Below are positions 45,685 through 53,931 of a stretch of DNA of 64,000 nucleotides, piece by piece. How positions within the stretch are numbered: position 1 is the first letter of the stretch; every line of letters begins with the position of its first letter. Source of the stretch: Geobacter sp. DSM 9736. GTDB taxonomy: Bacteria > Desulfobacterota > Desulfuromonadia > Geobacterales > Geobacteraceae. A model generated the notes under the pieces. That model did not search any database and was not told the origin of the DNA. It saw only the letters and a list, made by a program, of their open reading frames with translations. The DNA is taken from NCBI RefSeq assembly GCF_900187405.1, contig NZ_LT896716.1, forward strand, positions 1,550,001 through 1,614,000. Reading direction: 5' to 3'. The position numbers and the translations under genes were made by a program.

Positions 45685-48216
45685 TCAGTCCTGCTTTTCT
45701 TCGAACGCCAGCAGTATTTTTTCATTGCCTTCGGCGCAATAAATCTTCCGGCCGTTCAGCAGCATGTGTCTCTTCCCCAGACTGGGGAACTCATGGCTCA
45801 CTTCAAACCTTTCGAAACCGCCATCCTCCTGTAACACCTTCTCCAGGAGCTTGCGGAGGGCCGGAATGTTCCACTGTCCGTTACCCAGGTTGAAGAGAAA
45901 ATTCCCTTCGGTTTCCTGCTGAGTCACCCGGAACCTCTCATAAAAAGCGCGATTGGCCTGCTCGACGATCAGATCTGTGCTCAGGATCAGGAACGGACCG
46001 GGCATCGATTCTACGATGGCGTTGGCAAATTCCTGGGCTTGCCGCAGGCTTTCGAGATGCAGCTTCATGTCGCTGATATCGAGGAGCGCTATCACCACGC
46101 CGTCGATCTTCTTGTCCAGCGTCATGTAGGGGCGTATGCGCAGCTGATACCAGCGGCCTTCGGCATCCTGCACCTCCAGCTCTTTCGGCACGAGAGTGTC
46201 GATCACCTCGTGGATCAACCCCTCCAGATTGGGAAAGTCGATTCTCAAGCGCAGATCTGAGAAAGGCCGCCCCACATCGCTTGGAATGAAGTTGAGGATC
46301 TTCTCGGCCATGGGGGTGAAGCGGCGGATCCGCAGATCGGTGGTAAGCATCACCACCGGGAAGCTGACGTTGTTGAGCAGGTTCGACAGGTCGTTGTTCA
46401 CCTGGGTCAGCTCGGCGTTCCTCGTCTGCAGCTCCTCGTTAACGGTGATCAGCTCCTCGTTGGTGGACTGCAGTTCCTCCTTGGCCGTTTCCAGCTCTTC
46501 GTTGGTCGACTGCAGCTCTTCGTTGCTCGACTGGATCTCCTCCACGGCAGCACGGAACTCCTCGTTCATGGAGTCCTTTTCCTCCAGGGTCGCCTGGAGG
46601 TATTCCCTCGTGTTCTGCAGATCGGTGCGCAGCAGCTCGAAATCCCGCAATTCCCGCTTTCGGCCCGTGGGCGCTTTGGGGGCCTCCGCATGCATCACGA
46701 CAGCACTGTCCCGAAAAATGACGAGGAAAAAATGCGGCTTCTTCTGATCCGGTGGGCGGACCGGCACCACGTCGAGGTTCACCCGCCTCTCTTCGCAGTT
46801 GCCGTGAAGAATTACCTCCCGCTTGTGTACCGGAACGTTTTGTTTTTTTGCCTGCAGCACCAGTGCACGCACCTCCAGCAGCAGCCCTTCGCGCAGCATT
46901 TTCATCAGGTTGAGGCTGCCCGATCCCGACATCGGTTCGATGAAATTGCCGGTTCGCCCCCGAAACTGTAGGATGTCCATGTGCTCGTTGATCAGCACCG
47001 CAGCCGGCGCGTAGGAAGCAAGAATCATCCGATCAGCTTCCTTCTGCACGTCGAATTCGCCGGGCATCTCCACCTGCGCTTTCTTTCCCGGCACCTGCTT
47101 TTCATCGTACCCGGCAAGCTGGAAGTCGGGGGAGACGCGGTACACCGCCTGCTTCTTCCGGTAAATCTTGTACTTCTTGTCCATGAGCATGAACAGGTCG
47201 GCAAAGCCGCCTATGGTTTCGGAAGAGCCGAGGATCAGCACGCCGTCGGGATTGAGGGCGTAGTGGAAGGTGGGGATGATCTTCTTCTGCAGTACCGGCG
47301 CCAGGTAGATGAGGACGTTTCGGCAACTGATCAGGTCCATCCGGGAGAAAGGGGGGTCCTTCGCCAGGTCCTGCCGGGCGAAGACGCAGACATCCCTGAT
47401 CGTTTTGCTCACCTGGTAGCCGCTCTCCACCTTGGTGAAAAAACGTCTGAGACGCTCCTTGGAGACCTCTGCGGCGATGCTCTCCGGATAGATCCCGACG
47501 CGGGCGCGTTCCACCGTCCATTCGCTGATGTCGGTGGCGAATATCTGGATCGGGACACGCAGATTCATCTCGGCGCAGCACTCCAGCATGCAGATCGCCA
47601 GCGAATAGGCCTCTTCTCCGGTGGAACAGCCGGGTACCCAGACGCGCAAAGGGGAAGTCCCCTTCTGCTTCAAGAGCTCGGGGAGCAGATTCGCCTTGAG
47701 GAGGTCGAAGATTTCCTGGTCGCGGAAAAAGCTCGTGACATTGATGAGGAGGTCCCCCGCCAGGGCATCCAGCTCCGCCGCGTTCTTCTTCAGATACTGT
47801 GTGTAGTCGGCGAGGGCCTCGACTTTGGTGACCACCATGCGCCGGGAGATCCGGCGGCGGATGGTGTTCAGCTTGTAGTTGGAAAAATCGATACCCGACG
47901 ACATGCGCAGCATGCGGAAAATATCATACAGCTCGGCCTGGTCGGCCCGCTCCGCCTGCTCCGTCCGCTCGATCTGGCCACCCGGTTCGGCAACAACTAT
48001 CAGCGGATGCTTGCCGATACGCGCCAGTTCATTGGCGATATGAGCGGGATGGAGCACGAAATCGACAATGCCGGCGGCGATGGCATTGCGCGGCATATCG
48101 GGATATTTGGCCGAAACCTCGTCCTGGGCGAAGGTGAGCCCGCCTTCCATCTTGATAGCCTTCAAGCCCTGGGTGCCGTCGTTGGCGGTTCCGGAAAGAA
48201 TGACGCCGATCGCCAT
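45685..48216 (-). CDS. CheB-CheR-PAS fusion protein, 3' part of a frame-shifted gene
   Basis: 843 aa from an ATG that is really internal. It begins within the CheB methylesterase catalytic domain (GVILSGTANDGTQGLKAIK), continues with a CheR methyltransferase (VWVPGCSTGEEAYSLAICML, CRNVLIYL), a coiled coil of repeated LQSTNEELETAKEELQSTN type, and two PAS domains at the C-terminus. The N-terminal CheB part is in another frame at 48162-48698; adding one base at the A7 run 48245-48251 restores one protein of about 1000 residues. Family members methylate and demethylate receptors or act as signalling hubs with PAS input. Confidence 0.88.
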   Translation of the reverse strand: MAIGVILSGTANDGTQGLKAIKMEGGLTFAQDEVSAKYPDMPRNAIAAGIVDFVLHPAHIANELARIGKHPLIVVAEPGGQIERTEQAERADQAELYDIFRMLRMSSGIDFSNYKLNTIRRRISRRMVVTKVEALADYTQYLKKNAAELDALAGDLLINVTSFFRDQEIFDLLKANLLPELLKQKGTSPLRVWVPGCSTGEEAYSLAICMLECCAEMNLRVPIQIFATDISEWTVERARVGIYPESIAAEVSKERLRRFFTKVESGYQVSKTIRDVCVFARQDLAKDPPFSRMDLISCRNVLIYLAPVLQKKIIPTFHYALNPDGVLILGSSETIGGFADLFMLMDKKYKIYRKKQAVYRVSPDFQLAGYDEKQVPGKKAQVEMPGEFDVQKEADRMILASYAPAAVLINEHMDILQFRGRTGNFIEPMSGSGSLNLMKMLREGLLLEVRALVLQAKKQNVPVHKREVILHGNCEERRVNLDVVPVRPPDQKKPHFFLVIFRDSAVVMHAEAPKAPTGRKRELRDFELLRTDLQNTREYLQATLEEKDSMNEEFRAAVEEIQSSNEELQSTNEELETAKEELQSTNEELITVNEELQTRNAELTQVNNDLSNLLNNVSFPVVMLTTDLRIRRFTPMAEKILNFIPSDVGRPFSDLRLRIDFPNLEGLIHEVIDTLVPKELEVQDAEGRWYQLRIRPYMTLDKKIDGVVIALLDISDMKLHLESLRQAQEFANAIVESMPGPFLILSTDLIVEQANRAFYERFRVTQQETEGNFLFNLGNGQWNIPALRKLLEKVLQEDGGFERFEVSHEFPSLGKRHMLLNGRKIYCAEGNEKILLAFEEKQD

Positions 48217-48698
48217 GTTTTTTCGTTCATCTGCCAGGGAATTGAAAAAAAGTCGATGGGCAAGAACTTGCCCGCCGTTTGATCACGGGGCGCCAGCTTC
48301 AGATGGCCCTGCTTGATGGTCATCTGGCTGTTGGGCGGTATGATGTAGACGCAGTTGGCCTTTACTTCGACCCCGTCCATCGCTTCTTTCACGGGGATGG
48401 CAGCCTTCCGCCCTACTATCTCGGGAAGCATGTTCGCATGGGTCGGGTCCAGGTGCTGGACGACGATGAATGCCATGCCGGTGTCGTGTGGAATAGCTTC
48501 AAACAGCTCGCTGAGCGCTTCGATCCCCCCCGCGGAGGCACCGAAACCCACTATGTAGAACGGTTTCACGGGTTGAGGTTCAGCGGCTGTCAGCTTTTTC
48601 GCCGGCGCTTTCTTTGCGACGGCTCCCTCTGCGCTCCCCCTGTTTGTCCTGGTTTCTTTGCTGTCTTTATTCTTTTTTGTTTCTTTTCTGGTAGCCAT
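48162..48698 (-). CDS. CheB methylesterase N-terminal fragment, 5' part of the frame-shifted CheB-CheR-PAS gene
   Basis: 178 aa from ATG 48698 (GAGGAAACG before it). Lys/Thr/Ala-rich N-terminal tail of about 45 residues, then CheB catalytic sequence FGASAGGIEALSELFEAIP with the catalytic Ser, and VVQHLDPTHANMLPEIVGRK with the catalytic His. After KFLPIDFF the frame goes wrong and ends with an unrelated tail. The other frame continues correctly as FNSLADERKNMAIGVILSG, so a single base is missing in the T7 run (minus strand). No receiver domain precedes CheB. Confidence 0.85.
   Translation of the reverse strand: MATRKETKKNKDSKETRTNRGSAEGAVAKKAPAKKLTAAEPQPVKPFYIVGFGASAGGIEALSELFEAIPHDTGMAFIVVQHLDPTHANMLPEIVGRKAAIPVKEAMDGVEVKANCVYIIPPNSQMTIKQGHLKLAPRDQTAGKFLPIDFFSIPWQMNEKTWRSASFFPEPPTTAPRA
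48245..48251 (-). other. Homopolymer frameshift site in cheB-cheR gene
   Basis: Seven T on the coding strand after GAC. Eight T would give DFFFNSLADERKNMAIGV, a normal CheB continuation. May be a sequencing error, a true mutation or a slippage site. Confidence 0.8.
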
Positions 48699-48974
48699 CG
48701 TTTCCTCGGAACCGGCGTTGTCGAACCGTCTGAAATCCCCTCGCAGGGCGCTGTGTGACCGTATGTAACCGTCCAACTACTACATCAAAAATTTGTAAAA
48801 GAAAATGAAAAGTTAAGGTTTTTGCAATGGTTTCACTTCCCTGTCTCATCAAGTATAGCAAAGTCGAAATCGCATCCGCGCATCGTTTGGGTAAGTAGCC
48901 GATCAGCCTAACCGGCAAACGCACATGTGATAGAATATTTCAAGAAACCGCTGCAACCGAGACCGGAGGCTAAT

Positions 48975-49949
48975 ATGAAAGGTCGCGACATCATCACAAT
49001 AGGTGCTTCGGCAGGGGGGGTGGAAGCCCTTCGGCAACTGGTTGCGGAGCTTCCGCACGATCTGCCGGCGGCCCTCTTTATTGTTCTTCATATTCCCGCG
49101 CACTCACCGAGCCTTCTCAGTTCTATTCTTGCAAAGAGGAGCAGGCTTCCCGTCATGTCTCCAGGTGACAGAACGACGATAGAGCATGGACATATCTACG
49201 TTGCGCCACCCGATCATCACCTGCTCGTCGAAGCAGACCATATGCGCGTCATGCGCGGTCCCAGGGAGAACCGGCACCGCCCGGCAATCGACCCCCTCTT
49301 CCGTTCGGCCGCCTGGTCATGCGGGCCGCGAGTTGTCGGCGTAGTTCTTTCCGGAACCATGGACGACGGCACTGCCGGCCTGTGGGCGGTGAAAACGTGC
49401 GGTGGCACAACGGTCGTGCAGGAGCCGTCCGATGCCCTGTTTCCCTGCATGCCGCTGAGTGCGCTTAACAATTTAGATATCGACCACTGCCTGCCGCTCC
49501 AAGACTTGCCCGAGCTCTTGAACAGCCTCGCGCGCAAGCCGCTGGAAACCGGCGTCACCCACCCCATGCCGGAAAAGATCCGGATAGAAGCGGAAGCGGC
49601 GATGCTCGAAAGGAGCATCGAGGATATGGATAAAATCGGCACCCCCTCGGTCTATACCTGCCCTGCCTGCAGGGGTTCGCTGTGGGAAGTGGAGGAAGGA
49701 AAGCTGACCCGCTATCGCTGTCACGTCGGCCACTCTTACATGCCGGGAAGCCTCGTGGCGGATCAGTCGGAACAGATCACGGCGGCACTCTACTCGGCAC
49801 TGACGGCGATGGAGGAAAAAATTGCTATGCTGCGCCGGATCGCTGAGCAGCTGGGAAATGACCTGCCGAAAGAGAAGAAACGGTATGAAGAGATGGCGGA
49901 CGAGCAGGAGAAGCAGGCAGAGCTGCTCCGGCGACTGATTCGAGGGTAG
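48975..49949 (+). CDS. Stand-alone CheB-type protein-glutamate methylesterase
   Basis: 324 aa from ATG 48975 (GGAGG five bases before). CheB catalytic domain at 1-190: TIGASAGGVEALRQLVAELP with Ser, VLHIPAHSPSLL with His, and VLSGTMDDGTAGL with Asp. There is no N-terminal receiver domain. The C-terminal 110 residues hold CPACRGSLWEVEEG and YRCHVGHSY, a probable metal-binding ribbon, then a helical tail. Divergent from the CheB-CheR fusion 276 bases away, so two CheB paralogues sit back to back. Confidence 0.9.
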   Translation: MKGRDIITIGASAGGVEALRQLVAELPHDLPAALFIVLHIPAHSPSLLSSILAKRSRLPVMSPGDRTTIEHGHIYVAPPDHHLLVEADHMRVMRGPRENRHRPAIDPLFRSAAWSCGPRVVGVVLSGTMDDGTAGLWAVKTCGGTTVVQEPSDALFPCMPLSALNNLDIDHCLPLQDLPELLNSLARKPLETGVTHPMPEKIRIEAEAAMLERSIEDMDKIGTPSVYTCPACRGSLWEVEEGKLTRYRCHVGHSYMPGSLVADQSEQITAALYSALTAMEEKIAMLRRIAEQLGNDLPKEKKRYEEMADEQEKQAELLRRLIRG

Positions 49950-49950
49950 G

Positions 49951-50071
49951 AGGTTGTTGAAAAACAGCCATCTCGCCGCCGTCCTCGAAAGCCGCCGTGT
50001 GCGGCGTAGCGCTGCTACGCCTCCGTGGGGCTTTCTGCGGGTGCGACGATCTGGCTATTTTTGAACAACCT
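49951..50071. repeat. Palindromic intergenic element, 121 bases
   Basis: Ends in 20-base inverted repeats matching at 18 positions (AGGTTGTTGAAAAACAGCCA and its counterpart). Inside are GAAAGCC/GGCTTTC and a central GCGTAGC/GCTACGC hairpin, so the whole element folds into one long imperfect hairpin. No protein is coded. It has the look of a MITE or REP-type repeat. Confidence 0.75.
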
Positions 50072-50091
50072 GAATTTTCCCGTTTTTCGAC

Positions 50092-50126
50092 AAAAAGCCC
50101 GAAGCAGCAACTGCTCCGGGCTTTTG
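50092..50126. terminator. Terminator-like hairpin
   Basis: AAAAGCCCG-AAGCAG / CTGCT-CCGGGCTTTT around CAA, followed by GTTTG; T-rich on the right and A-rich on the left. Confidence 0.65.
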
Positions 50127-50426
50127 TTTGCTGATAAAGCTGACAACGGTGATCCAAAGGGGGGGCGGAGGTTCTCGCGGGAAAGATACCCCGCGCGACC
50201 TCCATATTACGAGCGAGCAGAAACAGTTGATGTAACCGTTTAAAAGGTGCTACGGGAGGCGGCATGCTTTGCGTCGTAGCTTTCCTGCGAGAGCCTCCGC
50301 ACCCCCTACGATGGCGCTATCAATAACAAAGGGTGGTTTGTCAAAACAGCCTGAGTCCGGAGCAGCAACTGCTCCGGACATGCGGTCCTGCCTCATGACA
50401 GCGTCACGGTAATCTCGTTACATGAC
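50127..50426. other. Non-coding stretch with a long-range stem
   Basis: Bases 50161-50181 pair with 50284-50306 to give about 21 base pairs including G-U pairs and a two-base bulge, enclosing 100 bases that contain a further GCTACG/CGTAGC pairing. A second perfect hairpin GTCCGGAGCAG/CTGCTCCGGAC lies at 50354-50379 and shares its loop sequence with the terminator-like hairpin at 50.1 kb. No gene seen. May be a structured RNA or a mobile repeat. Confidence 0.5.
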
Positions 50427-51443
50427 TTATTTTTCCCGGTAACCGATGGTGTACTTGAAACTCTTCGCATCGTAGAAGTCGAGGGGTTTTCCTCCCACCT
50501 CTGCATAGGGATACCCGAACGTGTTGAGGGGCGCGCCCGCCTGGGGCGGGTTGAGCACGAGATCTCTTCCCACCGCGAGTTTGATCCGGTACGGATCGAT
50601 TCCTCCCCAGAAATATTCCCGATGCTCCTTCGCCTTGGGGTCCTGCGGACCGAGCTTTTCCACGAGCATCGCCTTACGCACGTCTGCCGGATCGGCAGGC
50701 ACCCACCCGTAGCCGGGAAGATAGAATTCGGCCCAGCAGTGCTGCCAGGTGGTGATGTCCTCGCCGGACTTCTTCCCGAGGCGGATGCCGAAGATCTCCC
50801 GTGCGGGTATCCCGGCAGCCCGGCATAGTGAGATGAAGACCGAAGAAATGTCGGTGCACTTCCCCCCCGGCTTCTTGAGCAGCTCGCAGACGTCCCCTTT
50901 TCCGCATCCCTTGGTGTCGGGGTCGCGATACATGTTGTCGCAGGTCCAGTCGTAGATGGCCCGCGCCCTGGCGAGCACCGTCCTCTTTCCTGCAGTGATC
51001 TTATCGGCCAGCTTCTTCACTTCACCGTCCGTGGGCCCGAGGCTCGAAGGCACGAGGTAGTGGCGATAGTCTGCCGTGTCCCACGCAGCTTCCTTCTCTG
51101 GGAAATCACGCAGGGCAAGCTCCTGCCGCTTTGCAGAAAACGACAGGCTGAGCTTGCGGCTGCGTGCATCCTCACCCCAACGGGCGTAGAGGATGGGTGT
51201 GCCGTTCTGCCGGTCGGTGTAAACCGCAGCCTCCGCATAATCGCCGCCGATCTTGATGTCGCCGATCTGCTGATCCCTGTCCGAAACAGGATAAGGTAGC
51301 CACAGCTTCACCTCCTTCCCTGCTTCCTGTCCTGACAGATCCATGTCAACGGTAATTACGCCGCCTGCGGACGCCGCCCCCCAGGCAGTCGCCCCTGCGC
51401 AGAGCAGGATCAGGGGCATCAGCATCACAAGTATCTTCTTCAT
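50427..51443 (-). CDS. Exported transglutaminase-like protein
   Basis: 338 aa with a signal peptide (cleavage near TAWGA). N-terminal beta domain of about 130 residues, then a transglutaminase-like core with the catalytic triad visible: Cys in GGKCTDISSVFISLCRAAGI, His in QHCWAEFYLPGYGWVP and Asp in the following ADPADVRKAM. Family members are usually periplasmic proteases or amidases rather than true crosslinkers. Second gene after the exported rhodanese, 47 bases apart on the minus strand. Confidence 0.9.
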   Translation of the reverse strand: MKKILVMLMPLILLCAGATAWGAASAGGVITVDMDLSGQEAGKEVKLWLPYPVSDRDQQIGDIKIGGDYAEAAVYTDRQNGTPILYARWGEDARSRKLSLSFSAKRQELALRDFPEKEAAWDTADYRHYLVPSSLGPTDGEVKKLADKITAGKRTVLARARAIYDWTCDNMYRDPDTKGCGKGDVCELLKKPGGKCTDISSVFISLCRAAGIPAREIFGIRLGKKSGEDITTWQHCWAEFYLPGYGWVPADPADVRKAMLVEKLGPQDPKAKEHREYFWGGIDPYRIKLAVGRDLVLNPPQAGAPLNTFGYPYAEVGGKPLDFYDAKSFKYTIGYREK

Positions 51444-51490
51444 AAAAGCCCTCCTTGATTAGAAGCCATGCACCTGCTAACCTTCCACAA

Positions 51491-51916
51491 CTAACGGCGC
51501 ACCGAAATTTCGGGATACGGCCACCCCTGCATCCCCTTTTCAAGGATGAAGAGGCGTTTTTCATCGATCCCCTTCTCTTTCAGGTAGTCGTAGGTTTTTT
51601 TCGCTCCACCGCCACCCCGCGGACACACTATCACGACCTCTTTGCCGGATGATGCCGCCACCTTAACCGCGCCATCGAGCTTCCGCCGCTCACTCTCGCT
51701 CTTGACAGGGAAAGCCTCGGTACGGATCGAGCCACGGAAATGATGCTTCTCGAAATCCGCCGGCTCCTGAATGTCGACGATGATGGTCGGCCTTCCGGTA
51801 AGGAGCCATTCGCGGAACTGGTCCTGCGTTACGTACTGGTAGCCCCACGCTCCCGCCGGAATGGCGGCAAGCACTGTCAGCAGCATTGCCATCGCAATAA
51901 TCTGTAGCCTTAGCAT
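51491..51916 (-). CDS. Exported rhodanese-like protein
   Basis: 141 aa. Signal peptide (about 1-23, AIPAGAWG), then one rhodanese domain: IIVDIQEPADFEKHHFRGSI and active-site loop VCPRGGGGAKKT with the catalytic Cys, then GMQGWPYP. Probably a periplasmic sulfurtransferase. Ribosome site AAAGGAA. Likely co-transcribed with the transglutaminase-like gene downstream. It keeps Cys, unlike the Sec-type rhodanese at 57 kb. Confidence 0.9.
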   Translation of the reverse strand: MLRLQIIAMAMLLTVLAAIPAGAWGYQYVTQDQFREWLLTGRPTIIVDIQEPADFEKHHFRGSIRTEAFPVKSESERRKLDGAVKVAASSGKEVVIVCPRGGGGAKKTYDYLKEKGIDEKRLFILEKGMQGWPYPEISVRR

Positions 51917-51968
51917 TGAGGTTCCTTTCTTAAGTGGTTAAAGCCTTAGGCCGGGTTCCGCGGCCTCT

Positions 51969-52168
51969 CCGTTACATTTCGCCGAGTGAGGAAGCCGGGC
52001 GGGAAGGGGAATTCTGTCCAGGAGCGAAGCGACTTTACAGAATTCCCCGCCCGACTGACGAGGGAGGGAATCCCGAAGGGACGAAATGTTCCGGGCGGAT
52101 CTTTCTTTGCGTACTTTCTTTGGAGCCGAGCCAAAGAAAGTACGTGGGGTACGGGGCAACGCCCCGAA
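51969..52168. repeat. Complex palindromic intergenic repeat
   Basis: The 334-base gap 51917-52250 has no gene but nested inverted repeats: an outer CATTTCG/CGAAATG pair (51975-51981 and 52083-52089), an inner GGGGAATTCTGT/ACAGAATTCCCC pair (52006-52017 and 52037-52048), a perfect 13-base stem GTACTTTCTTTGG/CCAAAGAAAGTAC (52111-52143) and GGGGC/GCCCC near 52154-52165. Typical of high-copy intergenic repeats. Confidence 0.7.
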
Positions 52169-52250
52169 GGCATCAGAAATAATAAAAGGGAGGTGTTGTC
52201 CGTTCCCTATACATATTTTTTTGCCTCTCCAAGCGACGGAAGTTAACCAA

Positions 52251-52832
52251 TTACAACCGAACAACAGGCCCCTGGAGGAGGCTCTCGGCAATCGTAAACA
52301 TATTGGTTACCGTTCCCGCCCGCAGCTCCTCCCTCCGCTCGAAAAAATCGAGGCAGACGCCGCACGACATGACCTCCACCCCTCGGTTCCCTAACTGATC
52401 GAGGGCTTCCAGAACTTCCGATCCTTCCGTAGTGAGGAGGACGCCACGATTGATAAAGAGCATCCTGTCGGGAAGGTCCGTGACATCGAGGAGGGTGATG
52501 ATGAAATTCTTCATGAGCAGCCTTCCCAGTTCTTCCGGCCCCTCCCCTAGCGCGTCGGAGGCAACGAGGATAACGTTTCTCCCTTTGCTCTCGGACCGTG
52601 TGAGGGAAGCGGTTGCGGTCCTCTCGGGCTGCAGCGTCAGTGAATATCCTCCCTCCACCTCCCGCTCCAGCACGGTGCAGCCTCGTGTAGTCGCGAAACG
52701 CGCGACGTTTTCACGGGGCGCTCCCCCATCCACTAGAATTTCCACCGGAGCTCCCGCCCCTTCTTCCAGCGCCCGCTTGGCCGTGACAACCGGCAGCGGA
52801 CATGCCATCTTCCTGCAGTCTATGGATCGCAT
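52251..52832 (-). CDS. yedF: YedF family sulfurtransferase-like selenium metabolism protein
   Basis: 193 aa from ATG 52832 (GAGGAG before it). N-terminal TusA-like domain with DCRKMACPLPVV near 5-16 and the conserved Cys-Pro; C-terminal DsrE-like domain with MLFINRGVLLTTEGSEVLEAL and the paired cysteines of VMSCGVCLDFF. This two-domain form is the selenium-associated YedF family, thought to handle reactive selenium or sulfur for selenophosphate use. Divergent from a LysR gene of the matching family over 135 bases. Confidence 0.92.
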   Translation of the reverse strand: MRSIDCRKMACPLPVVTAKRALEEGAGAPVEILVDGGAPRENVARFATTRGCTVLEREVEGGYSLTLQPERTATASLTRSESKGRNVILVASDALGEGPEELGRLLMKNFIITLLDVTDLPDRMLFINRGVLLTTEGSEVLEALDQLGNRGVEVMSCGVCLDFFERREELRAGTVTNMFTIAESLLQGPVVRL

Positions 52833-52967
52833 CTGCTCCTCATACCCCTTGACGTTGATAGACCGGTGTCGGCTGTTGTTAGTAAACCAGTTGACCCTTG
52901 CTTTGCAAATTGATAATTTCAATGAAACCGATTGGTACTATCGTTTTGGTAAATATGTGGAGACGAT

Positions 52968-53855
52968 ATGAATCTGAAGCAGCTTGAAGTATTCCAGGCG
53001 GTGGCGGAGAGCGGAAGTTTCTCCAAGGGAGCGGAAGCCTCCTTCATCACTCAATCCACTGTGAGCCAGCATATTGCGGCGCTGGAGCGGGAGTTCGGCG
53101 TAAAGCTTCTGGACCGGACAGGACGCGGAGCCCTGCTGACGGAAGGAGGAAAGGTCCTTCTCGAACAGGTGCAGCGGCTTGTAGCCGAGGCACGGGAGGT
53201 TTACAGGGTCATGGATCGGTTCAAAGGGCTCGACGACGTCCACCTGAGAATCGGAGGGAGCAACATTCCGGGCAGCTACCTGATCCCGGCGGCGCTCCCG
53301 CGTCTGCTCGCACGATTTCCAGGAATAAAGGTAACGGTGCTTCAGGGTGACAGCCGGGAAACGCTCCTTAGAGTAATCAAGGACGATGTTGAGATCGGTG
53401 TCGTCGGAAGCCGCTTCGCGACCGATGAATGCACCTTCCTCCCCGTCGGAAGGGATACGATCCGCCTGGTCGTAAACCGCCAGCATCCGTGGCGACGTCG
53501 CAGGAAAGTCCGGCTCGAAGAGCTGGCGGCCGAGGATTTCATCCTACGGGAGCCGGGCTCCGGCACGGGAAACGCAGTAATGGAAGCGCTGGAGCACGCC
53601 GGAGTACGGGTTCAGTCCCTCCGCGTCAGGGCATACTTTGGAAGCAACGAGGCGGTCAAGCATGCGGTAGCGGAAGGGGCCGGCATATCCTTTCTGTCCC
53701 TCGTTTCAGTGGCAAAGGAGATTGAGCGGGGAGAACTGGCTGCGGTTCACGTGGAGGGCCTCGCGATTACCAGGGAGTTCTTCCTCGTGGCGCGCGCGGG
53801 ACGCCAGTTGTCACCGGCTGCTGCGGCTTTCGAAAACGTGTTGCGGCTACAGTAA
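52968..53855 (+). CDS. LysR-family regulator, selenium metabolism type
   Basis: 295 aa. Winged helix-turn-helix at 1-60 (LKQLEVFQAVAESGSFSKGA, TQSTVSQHIAALEREFGVKL) and an effector-binding domain at about 90-295. The opening GSFSKGAEASFITQSTVSQH and the GSNIPGSYLIPAALP start of the effector domain fit the LysR group found beside yedF and Sec genes. Divergent placement suggests it controls yedF, as LysR regulators often do. Effector unknown. Confidence 0.9.
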   Translation: MNLKQLEVFQAVAESGSFSKGAEASFITQSTVSQHIAALEREFGVKLLDRTGRGALLTEGGKVLLEQVQRLVAEAREVYRVMDRFKGLDDVHLRIGGSNIPGSYLIPAALPRLLARFPGIKVTVLQGDSRETLLRVIKDDVEIGVVGSRFATDECTFLPVGRDTIRLVVNRQHPWRRRRKVRLEELAAEDFILREPGSGTGNAVMEALEHAGVRVQSLRVRAYFGSNEAVKHAVAEGAGISFLSLVSVAKEIERGELAAVHVEGLAITREFFLVARAGRQLSPAAAAFENVLRLQ

Positions 53856-53931
53856 TGGCCCGAATCCCTCTTGATTTATTAGTTAATATGTATTAAAGAT
53901 GGTGCGGCCTGAAACCTGAGGAGGGCACGTC

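Noticed and set aside
46981-48282. 433-codon plus-strand frame opposite the CheB-CheR gene
   Set aside because: Shadow of a gene with conserved CheR and CheB motifs; no domain seen.
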